Assembly: GCA_903929795.1 (NCBI GenBank)
Contig: CAIYWC010000231.1
Coordinates: 1-63,284, forward strand
Length of the DNA stretch: 63,284 nt
Direction of reading: 5' to 3'
DNA from: an uncultured Myxococcales bacterium
GTDB taxonomy: Bacteria; Myxococcota_A; UBA9042
The translations under genes and the position numbers were made by a program. The notes below the pieces were generated by a model. It ran no database searches and was not told the DNA's origin. It was given only the letters and a program-made list of their open reading frames with translations. This document shows positions 1 to 8,685 of this stretch, one piece after another (positions within the stretch are counted from its first letter, which is position 1; the number at the start of each line of letters is the position of its first letter).

Positions 1-639
1 AAAAGGACCCCCGACGCAGCCGAAGGGTGGGCGGCGCAGCGAGAGCTGCGGGACCGCATCAGGTGGTTGCGTCCGGGTGACACCGAGACGTTGCGGCGGG
101 GAGGCAAAATCCGGGGCGGGAGGCCCCCGGCGTAGCCGGAACTTTGGCTTGTTGCTGCCGGGCGCGCCCATCGGCGGCCACGACCGGTTTCAGGACCCGC
201 GCGCGATTGCGGCCCAGCAGCTTTCCGACGCTCGCGGAGGCGCGGCGCGCCTGACCAGTGGCGCAAATTGGGCGCAGCAGCTGAAGATGCGCGCGGGAGA
301 CCGCGAAGCGAACCGGCCTCAGGGCTGCCTCGGCCGGGGCCGCGCCACGCACGTGCGAGCGGGAGCCGTCCTCGTCGCCGGTTGCCGTTGACCTGGACAC
401 CGCCGCCGGCGATGACTCAGGTTCGGGCCCCGCGCAGGTCGCCCGCGCGGGGATCCGCGTCGACGCCGCGTGCGACGGCGAGAAATCCACGCCAAGTCAT
501 CCAGCGGACTGGGGATCCCAGGCCAACGGTCACACCGGTCCGTGGCGAAGCCGGGCTCGTGGCCGACCTGCTCCGGTGGCGACGTCTCGCCGACTTCGAG
601 ACTTGGCCGGCGCTGCCCGATGCGCACCCGGCCAGCGAT
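1..639. other. Left-edge region without a recognisable gene
   Basis: Several overlapping open frames exist on both strands, but they are rich in Arg, Ala and Pro, have no recognisable domain and no convincing ribosome binding site, as expected from chance in GC-rich DNA. Two short similar segments occur near 6-34 and 123-152 (CCCCCG-C-GCAGCC-like cores), which may be decayed repeats. I see no gene here. Confidence 0.4.
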
Positions 640-945
640 TTTGGCGCGTTTGCCGCCCACGCGGTGGCCCAGGATTCCGGATTGCCCCAGGCCAAACCGC
701 ATCTTTCAGTCGACATCGCGTCGGGTTTGGCGGTGTGCGCCATCCGGAATTCAGGCGGCTTCGCCGATTGGCGGCTGCCGACCGAGGCGGAATTGCTGTC
801 GCTGGTCGTTCAGGTCGATGAGGCGTCGGCGAGGTCGGGCTTAACCTGTCGTGGCACTCTTGGTTCGTACCTTCGACTACGCGGCGGATGGTCAAGAGCT
901 TTCGTTGCGGCCGCCAGGTTTTGGCGCGGTCCGCCGCGCGTCGGC
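640..945 (+). pseudogene. Decayed DUF1566 (Lcl C-terminal-like) gene fragment
   Basis: One frame encodes GGFADWRLPTEAELLSLV at 754-807, the hallmark 'WRLPT-x-EL' motif of DUF1566 domains, which are common in secreted proteins of myxobacteria-like organisms. About 60 bases later, in another frame (872 onward), the sequence reads FDYAADGQELSLRPPGFGAVR, which resembles the domain's usual C-terminal strand and 'VRCVR' end. In an intact domain these two parts share one frame and are roughly 60-70 residues apart. The sequence therefore looks like a gene that has suffered a deletion and a frameshift. The upstream part (about 560-750) gives a weaker match and no clear start codon or signal peptide is visible. 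The extent given is approximate. Confidence 0.5.
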
Positions 946-996
946 CGAACCCGCTGCCGGGCGGATCGCCTCTCCGGCCAACGTCTGCGCGTTGAC

Positions 997-1926
997 CTAC
1001 GCCGGCACCGGCGGATAGGCGAAAATCTCGTCGCGTAGCGCAATTCCCGCGCCGCCGCACACGATGACCGCGACGCTGCTGGCTTGAGCAACCGGACCGA
1101 GCCGCTCATACACCGCCGCCAGCGCAGCGCCCGCCGCCGGCTCCACCAAGACGCGGTGGTCCAGTGCGAACTGCCGCGCCGCCGCGAGCGCTTGGGCATC
1201 GCTCACCAGTACCGATTGCACGCCGCGCCGCTGCGCCCGCTGAAACGCGCCCTCGGCCACCTGCGCGGCGCCCAGCGTCTTGGCAATCGACGCGATCCGC
1301 TCCAGCCGCACCAGCTTGCCCGCCGCCAGCGCCGCGTGCAGGGACGCCGTGCCGTGCGTTTCCACGGCCACCACGCGCCCGGTATGGCCATGGCGCTGCA
1401 GCCCGTCCAGCACGCCCGCCAGCAAGCCACCGCCGCCGACAGCCAGCACGATCGTCTCCGCCAGCGGCCCCGACGCCGCCATCTCGTCGACCAGCGTGGA
1501 ATGCCCGGCCCAAATGTCGGGATGGTCAAACGGGTGGACGTAGTACGCGCCGCGCTCCGCCGCCGCCGCGCTCGCCGCCTCGTGCGCTTCCTGCCAGCCC
1601 GCGCCCGCGTGCACGACCTCCGCGCCGTACTCGCGCATCCGCGCCAGCGCTGCTTCCGGCACGCCTGCGAACACGTACACCGTCGCCGGCACGCCCAGCC
1701 GCCAGCCCGCGTACGCCGTCGCCACGCCGGCATTGCCGCCCGACGACGACACCAAGCTGCCGTAGCCCTGCGCGACTGCGTTGACGCACAGCCTGCCGAT
1801 CCCGCGGATCTTGAACGAGCCGCCCGGTTGCAGCGCCTCCATCTTCAGCTGCACCGGCACGCCCAGCGCGCGTTCCAAGGGCAGGGAGCGCCAGAGCGGC
1901 GTCACTTCGTGCAGGATCTCAGGCAT
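997..1926 (-). CDS. Serine/threonine dehydratase-like PLP enzyme
   Basis: A 309-residue fold-type II PLP enzyme of the tryptophan synthase beta superfamily. The PLP lysine lies in GSFKIRG (K39), the phosphate/substrate loop is SSSGGNAG (about 61-67), and the glycine-rich PLP phosphate loop is GGGGL (164-168). Family members eliminate water and ammonia from L-serine or L-threonine to give a 2-keto acid. The start chosen is the ATG at 1926, which overlaps the last 8 bases of the upstream transaldolase-like gene and so suggests translational coupling; longer in-frame starts would extend deep into that gene. There is no C-terminal ACT domain, so it resembles catabolic rather than IlvA-type biosynthetic dehydratases. 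Coupling to a threonine-using enzyme suggests it acts on threonine or on the beta-hydroxy amino acid product, but the substrate is inferred. Confidence 0.85.
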   Translation of the reverse strand: MPEILHEVTPLWRSLPLERALGVPVQLKMEALQPGGSFKIRGIGRLCVNAVAQGYGSLVSSSGGNAGVATAYAGWRLGVPATVYVFAGVPEAALARMREYGAEVVHAGAGWQEAHEAASAAAAERGAYYVHPFDHPDIWAGHSTLVDEMAASGPLAETIVLAVGGGGLLAGVLDGLQRHGHTGRVVAVETHGTASLHAALAAGKLVRLERIASIAKTLGAAQVAEGAFQRAQRRGVQSVLVSDAQALAAARQFALDHRVLVEPAAGAALAAVYERLGPVAQASSVAVIVCGGAGIALRDEIFAYPPVPA

Positions 1927-3775
1927 GGGCGTGTGCCTCGTGGTAGCGGATGAAGTCGTCAATGCGCGCACGGCACAACTTGGCGTTTTCACCATGGAAA
2001 ATCAAGCCATGCTTTTGGACGTAGACGATGTCGTTGGTCGCGCAGGCCTCCGCCACGCGCTCCGCCAGCGCGATGGACGCGTACTCCTGCGGCGGGATGA
2101 TGGCGACGTGCAGATCCGCCGCCTCGCGGTCGGAAAGCAGGTAATGCGTGTGCACCACCGCGCCGGCATTGGTCTTTTGATAGATCAGGTAGTGCATCAG
2201 CGACTCGGACGACGGCACGCCCTCGCCGGAATACTCGACGATGTCGTCGTGCACCGCCTCGATGCGCACGAAATGCCGCGGCTCCAGCTGCTTGATGTAG
2301 CAACCGCTCGTCGTCACCACGACGTGGTCGCCGTCGCGCACGCTGATGTTGCCCGTCGTGTCCGTCTGATTGGGAAACGCCGCCGCGCACACGCCCAGGT
2401 CATGCGCGGTCGCCACGCGCTCCGCCGGAATCGGCGCCGTCGGCGCCACGCGGTGAAAATCGACCCAGCGCCCCGCTGGATTGTGCGCCGCCAGCGTCAC
2501 CACGCGCGGCACGTCCTCGGGCTCATGCAGCGTGTGGCCGTCGCAGTACAGGATCTCCCGATGCCGGCGCGCCATCGCGATCGCCAGCGGCGCGACATCC
2601 TCCGGCGGCTTGCCGTGCAGCAAAATATCGGCAAACCACTCGGCAATTTGCGCATAATCCGCCTGCGTGTAGCCGCGTCGCGTGGTCTCCTGCACGCCGA
2701 TGCGCAGCGCATCCACGTTGCGAAACGGAATGCCGCGGTGCACAACCAGCCGTGCATACAGCAGTTTTTCCATCGCATGGGACGCCGACTGGTTCGCCGT
2801 CAGGTTCAGAAAAAAGTGGTGATTCTGCGTCGCCGCGCCGTCCGAACGCCGCAGCACCGGCAAGCCGCGCGCCGCCATCGCTTCGGCCAGGAACGCGGCA
2901 TTCTCAATAATTTTAGCAGCATATGCACGACCCCACACCTTGGTCTCGTGCAGCGCCACGCACAGCGCGAGCAGCGACGCCGTGTGCTGGCTTGACACAA
3001 GCCCTTGCGACAGGTGGTAGCTGATGCGCTCCATCAACCCGCGATTCCGGCTGAGGATAATGCCTTTTTGCGGGCCGAAAAACGTCTTGTGCGTGTTGGC
3101 CTGCAAGATGTCCGCGCCTTCCAGCAGCGGATTCTGGAACTGCCCGCCGGCGATGAGCCCCAGCGTGTGGCTCGCGTCGTAGACGATCGGCGTCTCGCCG
3201 ACCAGCGCCCGCAGCTCGCGAATCGGAAACGGAAACAAGTAGTTCATCGCGTCGAGGTACAGCAGCTTGGGCCGTTCACGGCGGATAACCTCGGCGGTCT
3301 TCTCGATGTCGATGGTCAGCCGGTCGCGGTCAAAGACGTACGCGCAGCTGCGGCGGCCAAAGACCTTGATGACGGTCTCGGTGGCGAAATGCCCGCCGTC
3401 CGCGACGCCGAACCGCATGATGCAGTCGCCCGGCTGGGTCAAGGACGCCATCGTCGTCTGCAGCGCGTGCAGGCCAGAAAGGCAACGGAATTCAACGTAT
3501 TCGGCGGCAAACAGCTCATGGCAGACCTCCGCCGCGGAGCGCTCAATCGCGTTCACCCGGTTCAAGCCCTTGTAGATGAAGCCGTTCAGCCGCGACGGCG
3601 AATCCTGACGCATATCGCCATGTTCCAGCAGGTAGCGGTTGCCCAGCGGCGACGCCAGCATGGACTGCGCAAGCGGCGACAGTACCGTTTCGTTGGACGT
3701 CAGATGAATCGTGTCGAGATCCTCCGCCTCTTCTTCCAGCACGAGGTTGCGGATTTCATCGAGGGTCAGTGTCAT
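1919..3775 (-). CDS. Two-domain SHMT-like / class II aldolase-like protein (threonine transaldolase type)
   Basis: A 618-residue fusion. Residues 1 to about 420 form an SHMT-like fold-type I PLP domain: SNET near 27-30 as in SHMT 'ASEN', YDASHTLGL with D200 and H203, the PLP lysine in NTHK (K230), and the carboxylate-binding arginine in LRIGVQETTRRG (R358). Residues from about 450 form a class II aldolase/adducin-type domain with TTGNISVR (473-480), the metal-ligand pair HTH (542-544) and a third histidine in QKHG (H589). This order and length match the known fluorothreonine transaldolase of Streptomyces cattleya, which exchanges the acetaldehyde part of L-threonine for another aldehyde. The aldehyde substrate cannot be read from sequence. 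A GGAG sits 6 bases before the ATG. The downstream dehydratase-like gene overlaps it by 8 bases. A diverged threonine aldolase or SHMT is the main alternative. Confidence 0.8.
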   Translation of the reverse strand: MTLTLDEIRNLVLEEEAEDLDTIHLTSNETVLSPLAQSMLASPLGNRYLLEHGDMRQDSPSRLNGFIYKGLNRVNAIERSAAEVCHELFAAEYVEFRCLSGLHALQTTMASLTQPGDCIMRFGVADGGHFATETVIKVFGRRSCAYVFDRDRLTIDIEKTAEVIRRERPKLLYLDAMNYLFPFPIRELRALVGETPIVYDASHTLGLIAGGQFQNPLLEGADILQANTHKTFFGPQKGIILSRNRGLMERISYHLSQGLVSSQHTASLLALCVALHETKVWGRAYAAKIIENAAFLAEAMAARGLPVLRRSDGAATQNHHFFLNLTANQSASHAMEKLLYARLVVHRGIPFRNVDALRIGVQETTRRGYTQADYAQIAEWFADILLHGKPPEDVAPLAIAMARRHREILYCDGHTLHEPEDVPRVVTLAAHNPAGRWVDFHRVAPTAPIPAERVATAHDLGVCAAAFPNQTDTTGNISVRDGDHVVVTTSGCYIKQLEPRHFVRIEAVHDDIVEYSGEGVPSSESLMHYLIYQKTNAGAVVHTHYLLSDREAADLHVAIIPPQEYASIALAERVAEACATNDIVYVQKHGLIFHGENAKLCRARIDDFIRYHEAHAHA

Positions 3776-4034
3776 GGCGGGCTCCGTGGGCGAATGGACA
3801 CAAGGCTGCGCATCGGCAGGCCGGCACAGCTATGCGACTGGCGGAGGCATTGGGGCAAGACGGCCGTGGCGAAGCGCGGACAATCGCAGCGCGCGCGGAT
3901 GACAGAGATCCAGCGCATGTCATTGAAAACGAAGAATATTGTCGATACGCAGCGATCGTCGGGCGTGACACGGACATGACAGAAGACAGGCCGCGCGCCG
4001 TGTCCCAGCGATCACCCGGGTCCCAGCACGGCCG

Positions 4035-6152
4035 TCACGGCGTCGCCAATGCAACGCTCAGGTTCAAGCCGCCTGGATACATGTAGCTCGTGTACGCCGC
4101 GTAGCCGTAAACCACGATGCCAAAGGGCGTAGTGCCGCTGATCGCGTGATTGCCGCCTTTCAACGCAATGCGCGCGACGCCGTAGCCGCTTGTGCCGATC
4201 GGCGTGAAAGCCGCGGTTGTCGCGGAGCCGTCGAGCGTCAGCGCCGCGCCGGTCTGGGCGATGACGTTGACGAAGTCGTAGGTGTACGTGCTCGGCACCA
4301 GGAACACGTAATCCTTGCGGAATTGCGTCGACGGCACCGCGAGCGACAGGCTCGGATCGCCCTTGGACTGCGGCGTGCCGGAGTCGGCGGGATCGACGGT
4401 ATCGCCGCTCGCCATGTACTGCGCCACGAGAATCGGCCCCGAGCCGGTGATCTGGTAGCCGCTGTTATTCATCGGCAAATCGATAAAAGCCCCGGCGTTC
4501 AAGGTCGGCGCGCCGAGCGACGGAATCGGCGGATCGAACGTCAGCTGGTTGGCGTCCATGCCCGAGATCACGCGGATGAGCTGCTGGTCTGCCTGGCCAT
4601 TGGCCTTCGCCGCACCCATCACCGACTGCGGCGGCGCCACCAGCACGGAACTGCCCCAGGTCGTCACCGGAAAAATCGACTCCTCGATGTGGTCGCACGC
4701 CGCCTTGGTCGACGGCACGTTCACGCAATCGTGACCGCCAATCACCTGGACCGGCGCGGTCGCCGTGACGTGCGTGCCGGTCAGGTCATAGCCCAGGACC
4801 GACGGGCACAGCTTGGCGCCGCTGCCCTGCGCCGCGCACGCGTTCGTGTTGGTCGGATTCGGCGGCGATTGGCTCATCAGCTGCAGCACGTCGCCGGCGT
4901 TCAGCGTGAAGTCCTGGCCTGCGCCGACGTTCATCGCCGTTACGCCCGCTCCCGCGCGCACCTTGCCCGCCGCGTCCACGTGCACGCTTGTGCCGTCTTG
5001 CGTCGCGACGATCGAGATAAACCCGGGCGATGACAGCAGTTTCAACGTCGGCGACCAGAACCCTCCAGACGACGCCGAAACCGCGTAGTACGTCTTGCCC
5101 AAGGCGTTGGCCGGCAGCAGCATGGACGCGTCGTTGGTGAACGAATTGCACTCGAAAGTGCCCATCGGATCGGGGCAGATGCCATCAGACGGGATCTGGA
5201 ATTCCAGCGGGTTGAACTGCGAAACGGTCACCGGCCGCGTGCTCTTCAAGTGGTACGCGCCATTTTTGACCAGCGCGCTGGTGAACAGGTTGTCGAAATC
5301 GGCCTTGGTCTGCACCTGCGAGCCGTCGTGCTTGAGCGCCATCACCCACGGCAGGTTCACCGACATCACGCCGCCAGCGGGCACGGTCACGGAGCTGATC
5401 TTGGACGCGCCCTGGTAGATGACCACGTCCGCCGGGTCAGTCGACGCGCTGGCAATGGCGACGGCAAAGCTGAACCCGTTGTACAGCTCGCTGTTGCTGG
5501 TGACGGTCGGAAAGTACTCGCAGCCGATGTAGGACCGCTGGAGCGTGATGGTGGAGCAAGGGCCGACGCACTTGCCAATGGACGTGTCGCATGACAGGCC
5601 GAGCTCCGGGTCGCAGGTCGCCGTCAGCCAGGCGCTGCCGTCGTCGCTGCACTTCTTGGCGCCGTTCGCGTCGCAGGTCGTGGAGCCGGGCACGCAGAGC
5701 ACGCAGCCGAGGCCGGACGCGCACGCGCTGGGGCACGCGGTGCTGCCGGTGCTGCCGCCCTGGCCATCGCAGACCAGCGCGGTGGCGCCCTGGCAGACGG
5801 TGGTGCCGGCGGGGCAGTTGGCCAATGGGTTGACGCTGCTGTCGGCCTTGTTGACGGTGTCGTCGTCAAAAAAGCCACCGAAATCAGGGAGATCGTCGGA
5901 CTGCGCGTCGTCGCCGGACGGGCTGTCGCTCAAGGTCGCGTCGCCGTCGGTGCCGTCGGGCAAGGTCTGGCTGGCGTCGCCGTCGGCAAGGCCGTCCGAC
6001 TTGGCGCCGGTGTCAAAAGTCAGGATGATGCCGTCGCCGCTTGTGTCCTTGCCGAGCACGCCGCCGCCGCCGCCTCCACCGACCGACGCCGAGCAGGCGG
6101 TGACACTGAGCACGAAGGCGCCGACGGCGAACGAAGCGATGCGGTTTGACAC
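4035..6152 (-). CDS. IgGFc-binding-like lipoprotein
   Basis: A 705-residue predicted lipoprotein. The GTG at 6152 is chosen because GGAGAG lies 4 bases upstream and it gives a clean signal peptide ending in LSVTAC (lipid-modified C20); the frame is open further upstream but without a signal. The mature part begins with a Gly run and an Asp/Ser-rich low-complexity stretch, then a Cys-rich segment (about residues 110-200) and a long beta-rich domain starting near YIGCEYFPTV. That domain resembles the IgGFc-binding protein N-terminal domain common in surface proteins of myxobacteria-like organisms. It probably sits on the outer membrane facing outward; the ligand is unknown. It is separated from the downstream transaldolase-like gene by about 260 bases, so a shared operon is unlikely. 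Confidence 0.75.
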   Translation of the reverse strand: MSNRIASFAVGAFVLSVTACSASVGGGGGGGVLGKDTSGDGIILTFDTGAKSDGLADGDASQTLPDGTDGDATLSDSPSGDDAQSDDLPDFGGFFDDDTVNKADSSVNPLANCPAGTTVCQGATALVCDGQGGSTGSTACPSACASGLGCVLCVPGSTTCDANGAKKCSDDGSAWLTATCDPELGLSCDTSIGKCVGPCSTITLQRSYIGCEYFPTVTSNSELYNGFSFAVAIASASTDPADVVIYQGASKISSVTVPAGGVMSVNLPWVMALKHDGSQVQTKADFDNLFTSALVKNGAYHLKSTRPVTVSQFNPLEFQIPSDGICPDPMGTFECNSFTNDASMLLPANALGKTYYAVSASSGGFWSPTLKLLSSPGFISIVATQDGTSVHVDAAGKVRAGAGVTAMNVGAGQDFTLNAGDVLQLMSQSPPNPTNTNACAAQGSGAKLCPSVLGYDLTGTHVTATAPVQVIGGHDCVNVPSTKAACDHIEESIFPVTTWGSSVLVAPPQSVMGAAKANGQADQQLIRVISGMDANQLTFDPPIPSLGAPTLNAGAFIDLPMNNSGYQITGSGPILVAQYMASGDTVDPADSGTPQSKGDPSLSLAVPSTQFRKDYVFLVPSTYTYDFVNVIAQTGAALTLDGSATTAAFTPIGTSGYGVARIALKGGNHAISGTTPFGIVVYGYAAYTSYMYPGGLNLSVALATP

Positions 6153-6359
6153 GGGGCTCTCCAAGGCGGACCAAGCCTGAGCTTGGCAAACTACGTGCGA
6201 GGCGGCAACAGCAAAGCGCGGCAAAAGCCCGCAAAACTCGGCTGTCCTGCGGTTTCGCACTGGCGCTTCCGATCGGCGCAGGCTTGACAGCGCGCCATTG
6301 CGACTTTCCTTTGCCTCGCCGGTTCATTGAATTTGGCCGACCTTTTCCACGGAGATCCG

Positions 6360-8321
6360 ATGACGCAGCCGACGATTGAGACCCGCAGTTTCCAGGCCCA
6401 CACCAAGAAGCTGCTGGATCTGATGATTCACAGCATCTATTCACAAAAAGATGTGTTTCTTCGCGAATTGATATCCAACGCCTCGGATGCAATTGACAAA
6501 GTGCGATTCGAAGCGCTGACCAATCCGGACCTGGCGACCGACGGCAAGATCAAGCTGGTGCCGGACAAGGCGGGGCGCACGCTGACGGTCGTCGACAACG
6601 GCGTGGGCATGACGTATGAGGAAGTCATTGAACATATTGGCACAATTGCCAAGTCGGGCTCGGAAGCGTATGCCGAGAAGTTGAAAGAACTGGGCAAAGA
6701 TGCGGCGACGCCGGACTTGATCGGCCAGTTTGGCGTGGGCTTTTACAGCGCGTTCATCGTGTCCGACGAAGTGACGCTGGAGACCTGCAAGGCCGGCGAG
6801 GCGAACGGCGTGCGCTGGCATTCCCGCGGCGACGGCGAGTACACGATCGCGCGCATCCCGCCGCACGCGCACGGGACGCGCGTGACCCTGCACCTGCGCG
6901 CGGAAGCCGCGGCGGACGAGGACGCGCTGCCGGACCTCGACGGCGATTTCACCGATCCGTGGACGCTGCGCAAGGTTGTCAAGAAATACAGTGATTTCAT
7001 CGCTTACCCGATCGTTCTGGATGTCGAGAAGCACGAAGTCGAGCGCGATGCCGAGGGCAAGGCCGTGCCGAATGGCAAGACCGAGACGACGGTCATTGAG
7101 GAGACGATCAACTCGCAAAAAGCCCTGTGGACGCGCGCGCCGGCGGAGGTAACTACTGAGGAACACAACGAGTTTTACAAGCACCTGACGCACGACTGGA
7201 GCTCGCCGCAGCAGACGCTGCACTTTCGCGTCGAGGGCACGCAGGAGTTCATCGCGCTGCTCTACGTGCCCGAGAAGGCGCCGATGGACCTGTACGCCCG
7301 CGAGCAAAAGCGCGGCTTGCAGCTGTACATCAAGCGCGTGTTCATCGCGTCGGACGTCAAGGAGCTGATTCCCGAGTATTTTCGCTTCATGCGCGGCTTG
7401 GTCGACTCCAGCGATCTGCCGCTGAACGTGTCGCGCGAGGTGGTCCAGCAGGACGCGGTTGTGGCGCGCATCAAGAAGACGGTGACGACCAAGCTCATCA
7501 ATTTCTTCAAGGATCTGCTGGCCAAAGACCGCACGGCGTATGAGAAATTTTGGGAGGAGTACGGCCAAGCGGTCAAGGAGGCGTTTCACTACGACCCGGC
7601 GATGAAGGACAAGATCGCCGACTTGCTGCTGGTCAAGACGACGCGCGGCGAGAGCTGGTCGACGCTCGCGGAAGTCATTGAAAGAATGAAGGAAGGCCAA
7701 GAGTCGCTGTACTACCTGACCGGCGAGAAGTTCGACGTGCTGCGCGAGGCGCCCCAGCTGGAAGTGTTTGCCCGCAAGGAAGTCGAGGTCATCCTGCTGG
7801 GCGACGCGGTGGACGAGATTTTTGTGGGCACGCTGGAGAAATACCGCGACAAGGAGCTGAAGTCGGCGGCGCGTGGCGAGCTGGACGGGCTGCCCGAGAG
7901 CGCGGAAGACAAGGTGAAGCAGCAGGAGCAGGCCGGCAAGTACGAGAAACTGCTGGTGAAACTCAAGGAGCTGCTGGTCGACGATCTGGCGGACGTGCGG
8001 CTGACGACGCGGCTGACGGATTCCGCGGCGTGCCTGGTCGCGGATGAAGGCGGCATGAGCGCGCAGATGGAGCGGATGCTGGCGCAGATGGGCCAGGCGA
8101 TACCAGCGCAGAAGCGGATTCTGGAGCTGAATCCAGACCATGCGGTGATCGATGCAATGTGTCAGTTGGCAGATAAGCCTGGAACTGAGGACCAGCTCAA
8201 GGATTTTGGCGAAATGCTGGTCGACCAGGCGCTGATCGCTGAAGGTTCGCCGCTCAAGCACCCGGCGCGGTTTGCCAAGCGCGTGACCGAGACGATGGCG
8301 CGCGCGGCGACCAGCGCTTGA
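6360..8321 (+). CDS. htpG: Molecular chaperone HtpG (Hsp90 family)
   Basis: A 653-residue bacterial Hsp90. The N-terminal GHKL ATPase is intact: LISNASDAIDK (ATP/Mg-binding Asn), DNGVGMT, GTIAKSGS and GQFGVGFYSAF. The middle and dimerisation domains follow, with the conserved catalytic-loop region LPLNVSREVVQQD. It is a cytosolic ATP-dependent chaperone for late folding and stress recovery. The ATG at 6360 is preceded by GGAG 5 bases upstream; a longer start at 6327 lacks a ribosome binding site. The intergenic DNA contains TTGACA at 6284-6289, a possible -35 element, but no good -10 follows at normal spacing, so the promoter is uncertain. A small secreted protein gene begins 55 bases downstream. 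Confidence 0.97.
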   Translation: MTQPTIETRSFQAHTKKLLDLMIHSIYSQKDVFLRELISNASDAIDKVRFEALTNPDLATDGKIKLVPDKAGRTLTVVDNGVGMTYEEVIEHIGTIAKSGSEAYAEKLKELGKDAATPDLIGQFGVGFYSAFIVSDEVTLETCKAGEANGVRWHSRGDGEYTIARIPPHAHGTRVTLHLRAEAAADEDALPDLDGDFTDPWTLRKVVKKYSDFIAYPIVLDVEKHEVERDAEGKAVPNGKTETTVIEETINSQKALWTRAPAEVTTEEHNEFYKHLTHDWSSPQQTLHFRVEGTQEFIALLYVPEKAPMDLYAREQKRGLQLYIKRVFIASDVKELIPEYFRFMRGLVDSSDLPLNVSREVVQQDAVVARIKKTVTTKLINFFKDLLAKDRTAYEKFWEEYGQAVKEAFHYDPAMKDKIADLLLVKTTRGESWSTLAEVIERMKEGQESLYYLTGEKFDVLREAPQLEVFARKEVEVILLGDAVDEIFVGTLEKYRDKELKSAARGELDGLPESAEDKVKQQEQAGKYEKLLVKLKELLVDDLADVRLTTRLTDSAACLVADEGGMSAQMERMLAQMGQAIPAQKRILELNPDHAVIDAMCQLADKPGTEDQLKDFGEMLVDQALIAEGSPLKHPARFAKRVTETMARAATSA

Positions 8322-8376
8322 CGCTCGTGCGGCATGGGCAGACGCTCAACGCCGGGTTTGGCCTGTGGAGGACGCC

Positions 8377-8676
8377 GTGAAGCAGTTGCTCGTGACTTTG
8401 GCTCTGCTCGTTGGCGTGCAACACGCTGCTGCGACTGAGGTTTTTGCCCAGCCCGCGCGTCGCGTCGAGACGGCGTTGCCGCCCGGCGGTCAGCTGCCGA
8501 ACTGGAACCCGCAGCCACTGCGGCCCGGGGTCCATGACGAGCCGGACCAGCACTCCATCCAGGCGCGCGTGCTGCACTTTCTGTTTCACCTGTTTGGCGG
8601 CTCGCAGACGCCGGTCGCGTCGCCGTTCAGCAATGAGTGCGGGCAGCGGCCGTGCATGTACGATCTGCGCAACTAG
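8377..8676 (+). CDS. Small exported protein of unknown function
   Basis: A 99-residue protein with a typical signal peptide (KQLLVTLALLVGVQHAAA) and a short mature part rich in Pro and Gln that ends with two cysteines (NECGQRPCMYDLRN), which could form a disulfide. The GTG at 8377 is preferred because GGAGG lies 5 bases upstream at 8367-8371; a GTG at 8365 is also in frame but would add no better site. It follows htpG by 55 bases on the same strand and converges on the PI-PLC-like gene, whose stop is only 9 bases away. I do not recognise a family. Confidence 0.6.
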   Translation: MKQLLVTLALLVGVQHAAATEVFAQPARRVETALPPGGQLPNWNPQPLRPGVHDEPDQHSIQARVLHFLFHLFGGSQTPVASPFSNECGQRPCMYDLRN

Positions 8677-8685
8677 CTGGAACAA

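Noticed and set aside
997..3775. Fluorometabolite gene cluster
   Set aside because: Only the transaldolase-type architecture is shared; no fluorinase, fluoroacetate or related genes are in the window.
6284..6312. Sigma-70 or heat-shock promoter for htpG
   Set aside because: TTGACA is present but no acceptable -10 element follows at the right distance.
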